Part shown: piece by piece, positions 17,503-25,693 of the stretch
Numbering within the stretch: the stretch's first letter is position 1
How the letters are laid out: each line of letters opens with the position of its first letter
From: Streptomyces qaidamensis
GTDB lineage: Bacteria; Actinomycetota; Actinomycetes; Streptomycetales; Streptomycetaceae
Reading direction: 5' to 3'
Assembly: GCF_001611795.1 (NCBI RefSeq)
Contig: NZ_CP015098.1
Span: 4,092,001 to 4,156,000 of the forward strand
DNA: 64,000 nucleotides
Program-made: the position numbers and the translations under genes
The notes under the pieces: generated by a model
Told to the model about the DNA's origin: nothing
What the model saw: only the letters and a program-made list of their open reading frames with translations
The model's database searches: none

Positions 17503-17604
17503 CTCCGCTCTTGCCCGCCTCCGCCACGGAGTGCCGCCGACCGGACGGAAACCGGCCGGCATCTCACCGCCCACTCTTCAGCAGGTCCCTCCGGAGGCAC
17601 CCCC

Positions 17605-19668
17605 TTGTCCACGCCCGTCGACGACCCGCTCGCGCGTGAGCGCTCCCACCTCTGCGCGTCCCGTTCCGCCCTGCGTGCCATGCGCGAGGGCGTCGAGGCC
17701 CTCGACATCAGCGACGTCACCGCGAACTGGGTCAACGCCGAGGCGCTGGCCCACCAGATCGAGAAACGCATCAAGGCGCTGGCCGACCTCAGCGGCACCC
17801 CGCTGTTCTTCGGCCGGCTCGACTACCTGCACGCCCCGGACGCCGAGGAGGCGGAGGGCGCGGAAGGCGAGCGCTTCTACATCGGACGCCGCCATGTGCA
17901 CGACCACGACGGCGACCCCATGGTCATCGACTGGCGCGCGCCGGTCTCGCAGCCGTTCTACCGGGCCTCCAAGAAGGACCCGATGGACATCGCGCTGCGC
18001 CGCCGCTTCGGCTACACGGGCGGCGACCTCACGGCGTACGAGGACGAGCACCTGTCCGACCCGGCGGCTGTGACACCATCCGGCTCCGCCGGGGAGGCCC
18101 GGACCAGCAAGCTGCTCCAGCAGGAGATCGAGCGGCCGCGTGTCGGCCCGATGCGGGACATCGTCGCGACGATCCAGCCGGAGCAGGACGAGATCGTCCG
18201 GTCCGGCCTGTCCGGCACGGTGTGCGTGCAGGGCGGCCCGGGCACCGGGAAGACCGCCGTCGGCCTGCACCGGGTCGCCTATCTCCTCTACGCCCACCGC
18301 GAGCGGCTCGCCCGTACCGGCACGCTGGTCATCGGCCCGAACCGGTCCTTCCTGCACTACATCGAGCAAGTCCTGCCCGCGCTGGGCGAGCTGGCCGTCC
18401 AGCAGGCCACCGTCGACGACCTCGTCGCCCATGTCGAGATCAAGGGCACGGACGACGCGACGGCCGCCGTCGTCAAGGGCGACGCCCGGCTGGCGCAGGT
18501 GCTGCGCAGGGCCCTCTACTCGCACGTCACGATGCCCGCCGAACCGGTCGTGGTCGTGCGCGGCTCCCGCCGCTGGCGGGTCCCGGCCTACGAACTGGAA
18601 GAACTCGTCCGCGAGTTGCTCGACCGGGACATCCGCTACGGCGCCGCCCGCGAGGCCCTGCCGCAGCGCATCGCGCACGCCGTGCTGGTACAGATGGAAC
18701 GGTCGGGTGAGGCGCCGGACGACCGGGTGCAGGACGCGGTGGCCCGCAACAGCGCGGTCAAGGCGGCGGTCAAGGCGGTCTGGCCGGCCGTCGACCCGGC
18801 CAAGCTGGTGCTGCGGCTGCTGTCGGACGCGGAGTTCCTCGCCACCCACGCCGAAGGGATCCTCGACGGGGACGAGCAGAAGGCGATCCTGTGGGCCAAG
18901 CCGGCGCGCAGCGTGAAGTCGGCCAAGTGGTCCCCCGCGGACGCCGTCCTGATCGACGAGGCCACCGACCTGATCCAGCGCACGCACTCCCTCGGCCACG
19001 TCGTCCTCGACGAGGCGCAGGACCTCTCCCCCATGCAGTACCGGGCGGTCGGCCGCCGCTGCACCACCGGAAGCGCCACCGTCCTCGGCGACCTGGCGCA
19101 GGGCACGACGCCCTGGGCGACCCGGAGCTGGCAGGAGGCACTGGCGCACCTCGGCAAGCAGGACGCCCTGGTGGAGGAACTGACGGCGGGTTTCCGCGTC
19201 CCGACGGACGTCATCACCTACGCCTCCCGGCTGCTCCCGCACATCGCCCCGGGCCTCACCCCGGTCGTGTCGATCCGCGAGAACCCGGGCCACTTCGAAG
19301 TCCGGCCGGTCTCCGGCGGCAAGGACGTGGTCGAGGCCTGCCGCGAGTCGCTGCGCCACGAGGGCTCGACGGGCCTGATCGCGGCGGACGCCCGCGTGCC
19401 CGAGCTGGCCGAGGCCCTGACGGAGGCCGGCATCCCGTACCTCGGCCCCGGCGAGGAGACCACCCAGGACACCCGCCTGACCCTGGTCCCGGCGTCGCTG
19501 GCGAAGGGCCTGGAGTACGACTACGTGGTCCTGGACGACCCCCGGGCGGTGGTAGCCGCAGAACCGGACGAACGCACGGGCCTACGCCGCCTGTACGTGG
19601 CACTGACGAGGGCGGTATCGGGCCTGACGGTGACCCACACGGCCCCGCTGCCGGACCAACTGGCTTAG
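17605..19668 (+). CDS. HelD-like UvrD/Rep-family ATPase (RNA polymerase recycling motor)
   Basis: 687 residues, TTG start with GGAGG 6 nt upstream. The architecture is that of actinobacterial HelD/HelR: an N-terminal coiled-coil-like arm (residues 10-60), a conserved FYIGRRHVHDHDGDPMVIDW block (91-110), Walker A QGGPGTGKTA (209-218), motif II LDEAQDLSPMQ, and C-terminal LAKGLEYDYVVLDDP and RRLYVALTRA (motifs V/VI). HelD pulls stalled RNA polymerase off DNA using ATP, and one Streptomyces class (HelR) also displaces rifamycins. Which class this is cannot be told from sequence alone. The palindrome upstream suggests specific control. Confidence 0.88.
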   Translation: MSTPVDDPLARERSHLCASRSALRAMREGVEALDISDVTANWVNAEALAHQIEKRIKALADLSGTPLFFGRLDYLHAPDAEEAEGAEGERFYIGRRHVHDHDGDPMVIDWRAPVSQPFYRASKKDPMDIALRRRFGYTGGDLTAYEDEHLSDPAAVTPSGSAGEARTSKLLQQEIERPRVGPMRDIVATIQPEQDEIVRSGLSGTVCVQGGPGTGKTAVGLHRVAYLLYAHRERLARTGTLVIGPNRSFLHYIEQVLPALGELAVQQATVDDLVAHVEIKGTDDATAAVVKGDARLAQVLRRALYSHVTMPAEPVVVVRGSRRWRVPAYELEELVRELLDRDIRYGAAREALPQRIAHAVLVQMERSGEAPDDRVQDAVARNSAVKAAVKAVWPAVDPAKLVLRLLSDAEFLATHAEGILDGDEQKAILWAKPARSVKSAKWSPADAVLIDEATDLIQRTHSLGHVVLDEAQDLSPMQYRAVGRRCTTGSATVLGDLAQGTTPWATRSWQEALAHLGKQDALVEELTAGFRVPTDVITYASRLLPHIAPGLTPVVSIRENPGHFEVRPVSGGKDVVEACRESLRHEGSTGLIAADARVPELAEALTEAGIPYLGPGEETTQDTRLTLVPASLAKGLEYDYVVLDDPRAVVAAEPDERTGLRRLYVALTRAVSGLTVTHTAPLPDQLA

Positions 19669-19680
19669 CTGCGGGCGTGC

Positions 19681-19702
19681 GTGCCGCCGGGGGGGGCGGC
19701 AC
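19681..19702. terminator. Bidirectional terminator hairpin
   Basis: GTGCCGCC/GGCGGCAC, a perfect 8-bp stem with a G6 loop, 12 bp past the stop of the HelD-like gene and before the convergent cutC. Confidence 0.65.
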
Positions 19703-19772
19703 GGGTGGGCGCAGCGGTACCTCGTCGCGCCGAGCCGCGCACCCACCCGGCGCCGGCCCCGACGCGCAGTTC

Positions 19773-20468
19773 CTACTGAGCGCCATCCACCGCAGCCCGC
19801 CACACCGCGACCGCCTCGACGGACACCGGCTCGTCCCACCCCCGAGGCCGAGCCGCCCCGCCGATATGAAACCCATCGACCCCGGCCTTCGACAGCACCG
19901 GCACATGCTCCAGCCGCAACCCGCCCCCCACCAGCAACCGCTGTTCATACCCGGGCTCCCCGGCCCGCCCGGCCTCAGCGAGCAGCACAGGCAGCCCCTC
20001 GTCGACCCCACCCGCAGCCCCGGCCGTCAGGTACGTGTCCAGCCCCGGCATCCCGTCCAACTGCTTACGCAGGGCGTCCCGGTCGGCGGCCCGGTCGATG
20101 GCCCGGTGGAATGTCCAGGGGCATCCGTCCAGGACCGCGACCACCCGCTCCACGGCGGCGAGATCAACCGCACCCCCTCCGTCGAGGAACCCCAGCACGA
20201 ACTCCTCCGCCCCGGCCTCCCGCAGCTCCGCAGCCGTATCGGCGAGCCGGTCGACATCACCCGCGGCGAACCCGTCAGCCGGCCGGATCATCACCCGCAG
20301 GGAGATGTCGACCGCCCCCCGGATCCCGGCGACGGTGGCGGCCGACGGTGTGAGCCCGTCGGCCGCCATGTCGGTGACCAGTTCAAGGCGGTCCGCGCCT
20401 CCCGCCTGGGCGGCGACCGCGTCCTCGACGCCGAGGGCGATCACCTCCAGGACTGCACGCTTGCTCAT
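19773..20468 (-). CDS. cutC: CutC family copper homeostasis protein
   Basis: 231 residues from the ATG at 20468, which has GAAGGGG upstream. TIM-barrel CutC family; typical segments are GGADRLELV, FHRAID and GGGLRLEHV. The family was named for copper tolerance in E. coli, but its biochemical activity is unsettled. Its best genomic links are to sugar and hydrolase metabolism. A dre-like box 51 bp upstream of the start fits that: the gene may belong to the GlcNAc-responsive DasR regulon. Confidence 0.88.
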   Translation of the reverse strand: MSKRAVLEVIALGVEDAVAAQAGGADRLELVTDMAADGLTPSAATVAGIRGAVDISLRVMIRPADGFAAGDVDRLADTAAELREAGAEEFVLGFLDGGGAVDLAAVERVVAVLDGCPWTFHRAIDRAADRDALRKQLDGMPGLDTYLTAGAAGGVDEGLPVLLAEAGRAGEPGYEQRLLVGGGLRLEHVPVLSKAGVDGFHIGGAARPRGWDEPVSVEAVAVWRAAVDGAQ

Positions 20469-20518
20469 GGGGCCCCTTCGTCGGGATGGCGTCGGCGTTC
20501 GGACGCCCGGCGGTTGCG

Positions 20519-20534
20519 ACAGGTCTAGTCCAAT
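20519..20534. promoter_or_regulatory. dre-like DasR box upstream of cutC
   Basis: ACAGGTCTAGTCCAAT matches 13 of 16 positions of the DasR element ACTGGTCTAGACCACT, including the GGTCTAG half. It lies 51 bp before the cutC start. Confidence 0.55.
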
Positions 20535-20585
20535 CAAGACTACGCTGCCCACTCCCGCGGAATCCGAAGCCCCCGGGGCCCCGCC

Positions 20586-21266
20586 TCAGCCGTAGATGTT
20601 CAGCTCCTTCGCCTCGACCCCGGCCAGCTCGAACGCCGCCGCCCCGTCGACCGGCCGCCCCGTGTACAGCCGTACGAGTGTCGGTCCGTCCCCGATGAAA
20701 CGGCCCGGGGGCCGCTCCCCGCCGCTCTCCCCCAGTCGCAGCGGCTCGTCCAGGTCGTCGAGGTCGGCGTGCAGCGGCACGTGCCCCCGCTCGCGGGTGA
20801 TCCGGGCGAGCAGCGCGAGCGCGTCCGGCAGCCCGGCCCCGCCGTACGCCCCCGGCTCGCCGAGGGCCTCGCGGACGTCCCCGGCGTGCACCCACTCCCC
20901 GAGGGCGAGGCCGTCCAGCCTGCCGTCGGCCCCGGCGATCGCGGCTCCGGCCGCGCCCATCCCTCGCTCCAGTTCGTCGACGACCTGCGCGTCGCTCCAC
21001 TCGGCCCGGTCCGCGATGTCCCGGTCGTTGGACTCGGGTGAGAACACGCCCTCCTCGAACCTGCCCTCCGCCACCCGGGTCAGCGCGGCCGAGCAGTGCG
21101 CCAGCACGTCCCGCACCGTCCAGCCCGGACACGCGGCGACAGGCCGCGCGAAGTCCTCCCCGGCCCGGCCCCGCAGCAGCGGGATCAGCGCGTCACGCTC
21201 GATCGTCAGCAGCCGCCCGGGCTGCTCGGGGTCCCGTACGTCTGGAACATCAGCAGGTGTCGTCAT
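20586..21266 (-). CDS. Maleylpyruvate isomerase/MDMPI-type mycothiol-dependent family protein
   Basis: 226 residues. The N-terminal half has the DinB-like four-helix pattern of the mycothiol-dependent maleylpyruvate isomerase family, with CPGWTVRDVLAHCSAALTRV around a metal-ligand His and a second His in LGEWVHAGDVREALG. The C-terminal half is the small alpha/beta domain of these proteins (PTLVRLYTGRPVDGAAAFEL). Mycothiol is the low-molecular thiol of actinobacteria, so a thiol-transfer or isomerase role in the cytoplasm is expected; the substrate is unknown. Divergent from the HD-domain gene. Confidence 0.78.
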   Translation of the reverse strand: MTTPADVPDVRDPEQPGRLLTIERDALIPLLRGRAGEDFARPVAACPGWTVRDVLAHCSAALTRVAEGRFEEGVFSPESNDRDIADRAEWSDAQVVDELERGMGAAGAAIAGADGRLDGLALGEWVHAGDVREALGEPGAYGGAGLPDALALLARITRERGHVPLHADLDDLDEPLRLGESGGERPPGRFIGDGPTLVRLYTGRPVDGAAAFELAGVEAKELNIYG

Positions 21267-21312
21267 GCCCCCACGCTAGGTGCCCGACCCCGCTCGGCGG
21301 GAGAATGCCCCC

Positions 21313-21975
21313 ATGGCCGATCTCGACTCCCTGCGAACCCGCTTCGCCCGCACCCTGGAAGCGACCCGGGGCGCGGCCGGCGGCCCGGACCCGGCGCCGT
21401 ACGCCGACAACCTGCTCACCCGCTGGCAGGAGCCCCAGCGCCGCTACCACACGGTCGGACACCTCACGGCGGTCCTCGACCGCGTCGACGAACTGGAGCG
21501 GTACGCGCACGACCCGGACGTGGTCCGGCTGGCCGCCTGGTTCCACGACGCGGTGTACCTGCCCGACCGCTCCGAGAACGAGGAGCGCTCGGCGCGCCTC
21601 GCCGAACGCGCCCTCGCCGAAGCCGGCGTGCCCGACGCGAAGACCGCCGAGGTGGCCCGCCTGGTCCGGCTCACCGTCACCCACGACCCCGCCGACGACG
21701 ACCCCGACGGCCAGGTCCTGTGCGACGCCGACCTCGCGGTCCTCGCCTCGCCCCCGTCGGCGTACGCCGCCTACACCGCGGCCGTCCGCGCGGAGTACCA
21801 CTTCGTCCCCAACGACGCCTTCCGCGAGGGGCGCGCCACGATCCTGCGCCAGCTCCTCGCTCTCCCCCGCCTGTTCAGGACACCGCACGGCACCGCCGCG
21901 TGGGAGGTCACGGCCCGCTACAACCTCACGGCCGAGCTGGAAATGCTGTCGCTCCCATCCCGGGACGCCTCGTAG
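21313..21975 (+). CDS. HD-superfamily metal-dependent hydrolase
   Basis: 220 residues from the ATG at 21313 with GGGAGAA upstream; an earlier in-frame start at 21280 is less likely. The HD signature is visible as YHTVGHL and AAWFHDAVY, followed by HDPADDDPDGQVLCDADLAVL with further Asp ligands. Proteins of this type are annotated as predicted metal-dependent HD phosphohydrolases; the substrate is unknown. The next gene starts 10 bp downstream but has its own leaderless promoter inside this gene's last codons. Confidence 0.8.
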   Translation: MADLDSLRTRFARTLEATRGAAGGPDPAPYADNLLTRWQEPQRRYHTVGHLTAVLDRVDELERYAHDPDVVRLAAWFHDAVYLPDRSENEERSARLAERALAEAGVPDAKTAEVARLVRLTVTHDPADDDPDGQVLCDADLAVLASPPSAYAAYTAAVRAEYHFVPNDAFREGRATILRQLLALPRLFRTPHGTAAWEVTARYNLTAELEMLSLPSRDAS

Positions 21976-21978
21976 CCT
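21973..21978 (+). promoter_or_regulatory. -10 box TAGCCT, leaderless start
   Basis: TAGCCT includes the stop codon of the HD-domain gene and ends 7 nt before the ATG at 21986. Confidence 0.55.
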
Positions 21979-21985
21979 GCCCGCC

Positions 21986-23068
21986 ATGTGGACAACGGGA
22001 GCGGAACAGGTGGAGCAGGCCGTCGCCGAGTGCGTGGGGCTGCTGGGGGCGGTCACCGAGGGGGACTGGGAAGGCGTACGGGCGGGGCGGCTCGACTGGG
22101 ACTGCCGGCGGACGGCGGTGCACATCGCCGAGGACCTCATCGCGTACGCGGGGCAGCTGGCGGGGCGGGAGCAGGACGGGTACGCGCCGTTCGAGCTGTC
22201 GATGGAGGAGGACACGGGCAACGCGGACGTGCTGCGGGTGATCGGCACGACGGGTGCCCTGCTCGCGGCCGCGATCCGTACCGCCCCGCGGCACGTGCGG
22301 GCCTTCCATCCGTACCCCTTCCGCAGCGCGAACCGTGAGGGGTTCGCCGCGATGGGCGTGATCGAGGTGCTGCTGCACACACACGACATCTGCGAGGGGC
22401 TGGGCCTGTCGTACGAACCGGCGCCCGAGCTGTGCGACTTCGTGCTCACCCGGATCTTCCCGCACGTCCAGCCCGGCCCCACCCCGTGGCCGACCCTGCT
22501 GTGGGCCACCGGCCGGGGGGATCTGGCAGGCCGCGCCCCGCTCACCGAGTGGCGCTGGAACAACAACCTGGTGCTCGACACCGAGCGGCTCACCCTGGAG
22601 GGCGTCACGCCCGCGGCGGCCACCGACCTGTCCACGGTCGGCGACGGCGGCTTCGAGTGGATCGAGGGCGGCCCGGTCGAGGGCACCCGGGTCGGCGCCG
22701 GGCTGGTGTACAAGCAGTACGAGGACGGGACCCACCGGCCGGAGTGGGGCATGTACGTGCTCGTCCGGCGCGAGGACGGCCGCGCGCTCGGCGCCATGGG
22801 CTTCCACGGCGTCCCGGACGCGGCGGGGCGGGTCGAGATCGGCTACGACCTGGTCGAGGGCGCCCGCGGCCACGGCTACGCCACCGAGGCGCTGCGCACG
22901 CTGTCGGCCCGGGCGCTGAAGCGGGACGGGGTGCGGACCGTGCTCGCGAACGTCGAGCGGGGCAACCTGCCGTCGCAGAACGTGCTCGCCCGGGCCGGAT
23001 TCATCCAGGTGCCCGCCGAGGACCCCGAGCTTCTGGCCTACGAGCTGCGCGAACCCCGCGAGGGATAG
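21986..23068 (+). CDS. Two-domain protein: DinB/MDMPI-like plus GNAT acetyltransferase
   Basis: 360 residues. Residues 1-230 resemble DinB/maleylpyruvate-isomerase-like helical bundles (DWDCRRTAVHIAEDLIAYA and LLHTHDICEGLGL supply His ligands). Residues 235-358 are a RimJ/RimL-type GNAT domain with the acetyl-CoA loop EGARGHGYATEALR and NLPSQNVLARAGF. The start is set by the TAGCCT box. Combination of the two domains in one chain suggests a detoxifying or modifying enzyme, but I cannot name a substrate. It overlaps the convergent DUF4031 gene by 31 bp. Confidence 0.78.
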   Translation: MWTTGAEQVEQAVAECVGLLGAVTEGDWEGVRAGRLDWDCRRTAVHIAEDLIAYAGQLAGREQDGYAPFELSMEEDTGNADVLRVIGTTGALLAAAIRTAPRHVRAFHPYPFRSANREGFAAMGVIEVLLHTHDICEGLGLSYEPAPELCDFVLTRIFPHVQPGPTPWPTLLWATGRGDLAGRAPLTEWRWNNNLVLDTERLTLEGVTPAAATDLSTVGDGGFEWIEGGPVEGTRVGAGLVYKQYEDGTHRPEWGMYVLVRREDGRALGAMGFHGVPDAAGRVEIGYDLVEGARGHGYATEALRTLSARALKRDGVRTVLANVERGNLPSQNVLARAGFIQVPAEDPELLAYELREPREG

Positions 23069-23325
23069 CGCCCCTTGGGCCACCGCAGCCCCGCCGCGTG
23101 CAGCAGCCGCACCACCTCACGGCTGCTGACCTCCACGGCCCCGGCGGCCACCACGTCGGCGTACCGCTCGTCGGGGATGTCGTAGTGGTCGCGCTCGAAG
23201 GCCCGGCGGGGGACGCCGAGGCGCGCGGCGAAGGTGTGGAGCTCCTCGTAGGAGACGTCGCTGACGAGGTGGGACCACATGCGGCCGTGGCCGGGCCAGG
23301 TCGGCGGGTCGATGTAGATCGTCAC
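23038..23325 (-). CDS. DUF4031 family protein
   Basis: 95 residues, start MTIYIDPPTWPGHGRMWSHL, the hallmark N-terminus of DUF4031. The family is small, cytoplasmic and uncharacterised, with conserved His, Asp and Arg residues (HLVSDVS, FERDHYDIPD). It starts 7 bp after the stop codon of the upstream 127-residue gene, so the two form an operon. Confidence 0.85.
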   Translation of the reverse strand: MTIYIDPPTWPGHGRMWSHLVSDVSYEELHTFAARLGVPRRAFERDHYDIPDERYADVVAAGAVEVSSREVVRLLHAAGLRWPKGRYPSRGSRSS

Positions 23326-23332
23326 GAAGGCC

Positions 23333-23716
23333 TCACGAGGACGCCGGCCCGCCGATGGCCTCGCCCAGCGATCCCACCGCGGCGACCTTCACGCCCGCCT
23401 CGCTGCACACCCAGTGCGGGTCGGGCCCCAACTCCGGTTCCACGTCGAGGGCGTGCGGCTCACCGGCCCCGCACACCGGGCACAGCGGCCAGCGGCCGTA
23501 CCGCTCCAGCAGGGCGTCCTGGACGTCCTGCGCGACCAGGCCGGCCACGTACCGGGCGCCCTCGGGCCACTGCTCGACCCACCATCGCCGCTGTGTGACG
23601 GAGTCCTCGACCAGGGACACGACATCCGCCTCGGCGACGCGTCCCGCGACGAGGTCGGCCAGCACGAGGGCGCGCGCGGCGTGCAGCGCCTGCTCCAGGG
23701 GGCTGATGGGTTCCAT
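23333..23716 (-). CDS. Hypothetical protein with possible zinc site
   Basis: 127 residues from the ATG at 23716. A helical N-terminal part (residues 5-85) is followed by CPVCGAGEPHALDVE and, after 17 residues, HWVCSEAG, which could bind a zinc ion. No known domain is recognised. It is the first gene of the DUF4031 operon and is divergent from the RpiR regulator gene, with 55 bp between the starts. Confidence 0.7.
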   Translation of the reverse strand: MEPISPLEQALHAARALVLADLVAGRVAEADVVSLVEDSVTQRRWWVEQWPEGARYVAGLVAQDVQDALLERYGRWPLCPVCGAGEPHALDVEPELGPDPHWVCSEAGVKVAAVGSLGEAIGGPASS

Positions 23717-23735
23717 GCACCCATTGTGCGCACTC

Positions 23736-23765
23736 TTGACCCCGGCGCCGCGCCGAAAATATCTT
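23736..23765 (+). promoter_or_regulatory. Near-consensus promoter of the RpiR regulator gene
   Basis: TTGACC (23736-23741), an 18-nt spacer, then TATCTT (23760-23765). The GTG start lies 6 nt later, so the transcript should be leaderless. Confidence 0.7.
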
Positions 23766-23767
23766 TC
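23755..23767. promoter_or_regulatory. Likely RpiR-family autoregulatory operator
   Basis: GAAAATATCTTTC, an interrupted GAAA/TTTC palindrome, sits on the -10 box. A second GGAAATTTTC (23789-23798) lies just inside the coding region. RpiR/MurR proteins bind GAAA-N-TTTC-type sites. Confidence 0.5.
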
Positions 23768-23771
23768 AATC

Positions 23772-24707
23772 GTGACCCGTGACGTGAAGGAAATTTTCGC
23801 CCGCGAGCGGAGCGGCTCCTTGGGGGCGAGCGGCGCCCCACCCGCCCCCGCCGCCCTCGCGGCCAAGGTCCGCACGCTGGGCCCGTCGATGACGCGCTCC
23901 ATGCAGCGCGTTGCCGAGGCCGTCGCCGGCGACCCGGCCGGCTGCGCGGCCCTCACGGTCACCGGCCTCGCCGAACTCACCGGCACCAGCGAGGCGACCG
24001 TCGTACGCACCGCCCGCCTGCTGGGCTATCCGGGTTACCGGGACCTGCGCCTGGCGCTCGCCGGCCTCGCCGCGCAGCAGCAGTCGGGCCGCGCCCCGGC
24101 CATCACGACGGACATCGCGGTGGACGACCCGATCGCCGACGTGGTCGCCAAGCTCGCCTACGACGAGCAGCAGACCCTCGCCGACACCGCCGCCGGCCTC
24201 GACACCGTCCAACTGGGCGCGGCCGTGGCCGCACTGGCCACGGCCCGCCGCACCGACGTGTACGGCGTCGGGGCGTCCGGCCTGGTCGCCCAGGACCTCA
24301 CGCAGAAGCTGCTGCGCATAGGACTCATGGCCCACGCCCACAGCGACCCGCACCTCGCCGTCACCAACGCCGTGCAACTGCGCGCGGGCGATGTCGCGGT
24401 GGCCGTCACGCACTCCGGGTCGACGGGGGACGTCATCGAGCCGCTGCGGGTCGCCTTCGAGCGCGGCGCGACGACGGTGGCCATCACCGGCCGCCCGGAC
24501 GGCCCGGTCACGCAGTACGCCGATCATGTCCTCACCACGTCCACCGCACGCGAGAGCGAGCTGCGCCCGGCGGCGATGTCGTCCCGCACGGGCCAGCTCC
24601 TCGTGGTGGACTGCCTGTTCGTGGGGGTGGCGCAGCGGACGTACGAGACGGCGGCGCCGGCGCTCTCGGCGTCGTACGAGGCGCTGGCCCACCGGCATCG
24701 TTCCTGA
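23772..24707 (+). CDS. RpiR/MurR-type transcriptional regulator
   Basis: 311 residues from the leaderless GTG at 23772. Residues 35-110 form the RpiR helix-turn-helix (SMQRVAEAVAGDPAGCA, LAELTGTSEATVVRTARLLG). Residues 140-280 form a SIS phosphosugar-binding domain (VYGVGASGLVAQDL, AVAVTHSGSTGDVIEPL). The family senses phosphorylated sugars. murQ follows 46 bp downstream, so MurNAc-6-phosphate or a related amino-sugar phosphate is the natural ligand, as for MurR of E. coli. GAAA/TTTC boxes at its promoter suggest autoregulation. Confidence 0.88.
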   Translation: MTRDVKEIFARERSGSLGASGAPPAPAALAAKVRTLGPSMTRSMQRVAEAVAGDPAGCAALTVTGLAELTGTSEATVVRTARLLGYPGYRDLRLALAGLAAQQQSGRAPAITTDIAVDDPIADVVAKLAYDEQQTLADTAAGLDTVQLGAAVAALATARRTDVYGVGASGLVAQDLTQKLLRIGLMAHAHSDPHLAVTNAVQLRAGDVAVAVTHSGSTGDVIEPLRVAFERGATTVAITGRPDGPVTQYADHVLTTSTARESELRPAAMSSRTGQLLVVDCLFVGVAQRTYETAAPALSASYEALAHRHRS

Positions 24708-24753
24708 GGCAGCCGCCCCGCCCAGCACCGGAAAGACACGGAAAGAGCCGTCC

Positions 24754-25689
24754 ATGACCTCCACCTCCAGCCCCCGCGATGTCAGGACCGAGTTGGAGTC
24801 CCTGACCACCGAGGCCTTCCGGCCGGAACTCGCGGACATCGACCGGCTGCCCACCCTCGACATCGCCCGGCTGATGAACGGCGAGGACGCCACCGTCGCC
24901 GGGGCGGTCGCGGCCCGGCTGCCGCAGATCGCCGCCGCGATCGACGCCGTCGCGGAGCGGATGGCCCGGGGCGGCCGCCTGGTCTACGCGGGCGCGGGCA
25001 CGGCGGGCCGGATGGGCGTCCTGGACGCCTCCGAGTGTCCTCCCACGTTCAACACCGACCCCTCCCGGGTCGTCGGCCTGATCGCGGGCGGCCGGGACGC
25101 CGTGGTCACCTCGGTGGAGGGCGCTGAGGACTCGCGGGAACTGGCCGAGGCGGACCTGGAGGTCCTCGCCCTGACCCCCGACGACACGGTGGTCGGCATC
25201 TCCGCCTCCGGCCGCCCCCCGTACGCCATCGGCGCGGTCGAACACGCCCGCGCCCGCCGCTCCCTCACCATCGGCCTCGCCTGCAACCCCGGCAGCCCGC
25301 TCGCGGCCGCCGCCGACCACGGCATCGAGATCGTCGTGGGCCCCGAACTGCTCACCGGCTCCACCCGCCTGAAGGCGGGCACGGCGCAGAAGCTCGTCCT
25401 CAACATGCTCTCGACGATCACGATGATCCGGCTGGGCAAGACCTACGGGAACCTGATGGTCGACGTCCGCGCGTCGAACGATAAGCTCCGGGCCCGCTCC
25501 CACCGCATCGTCGCCCTCGCCACCGGCGCCGCCGAGGAGGACATCGAGCGGGCCCTGACCGCCACGGACGGCGAGGTCAAGAACGCGATCCTCGCCCTCC
25601 TGGCCGACGTCGACGGACCGACGGCGGCCAGGCTGCTGGAGGAGTCCGACGGCCACCTGCGCGAGGCCCTGGCGGCTGCCGCCGGCTGA
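24754..25689 (+). CDS. murQ: N-acetylmuramic acid 6-phosphate etherase
   Basis: Cleaves the lactyl ether of MurNAc-6-phosphate, giving GlcNAc-6-phosphate and D-lactate, in cytoplasmic peptidoglycan recycling. 311 residues, the normal length. Family motifs are VYAGAGTAGRMGVLDASECPPTF (23 residues, at about 88-110, containing the catalytic-region Glu), GISASGRPPYAIGAV (SIS phosphosugar loop) and NMLSTITMIRLGKTYGNLMV. The ribosome site is GGAAAGAG. It is cotranscribed with the RpiR regulator. The product can feed NagA, encoded at 44.4-45.6 kb. Confidence 0.95.
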   Translation: MTSTSSPRDVRTELESLTTEAFRPELADIDRLPTLDIARLMNGEDATVAGAVAARLPQIAAAIDAVAERMARGGRLVYAGAGTAGRMGVLDASECPPTFNTDPSRVVGLIAGGRDAVVTSVEGAEDSRELAEADLEVLALTPDDTVVGISASGRPPYAIGAVEHARARRSLTIGLACNPGSPLAAAADHGIEIVVGPELLTGSTRLKAGTAQKLVLNMLSTITMIRLGKTYGNLMVDVRASNDKLRARSHRIVALATGAAEEDIERALTATDGEVKNAILALLADVDGPTAARLLEESDGHLREALAAAAG

Positions 25690-25693
25690 ACCG

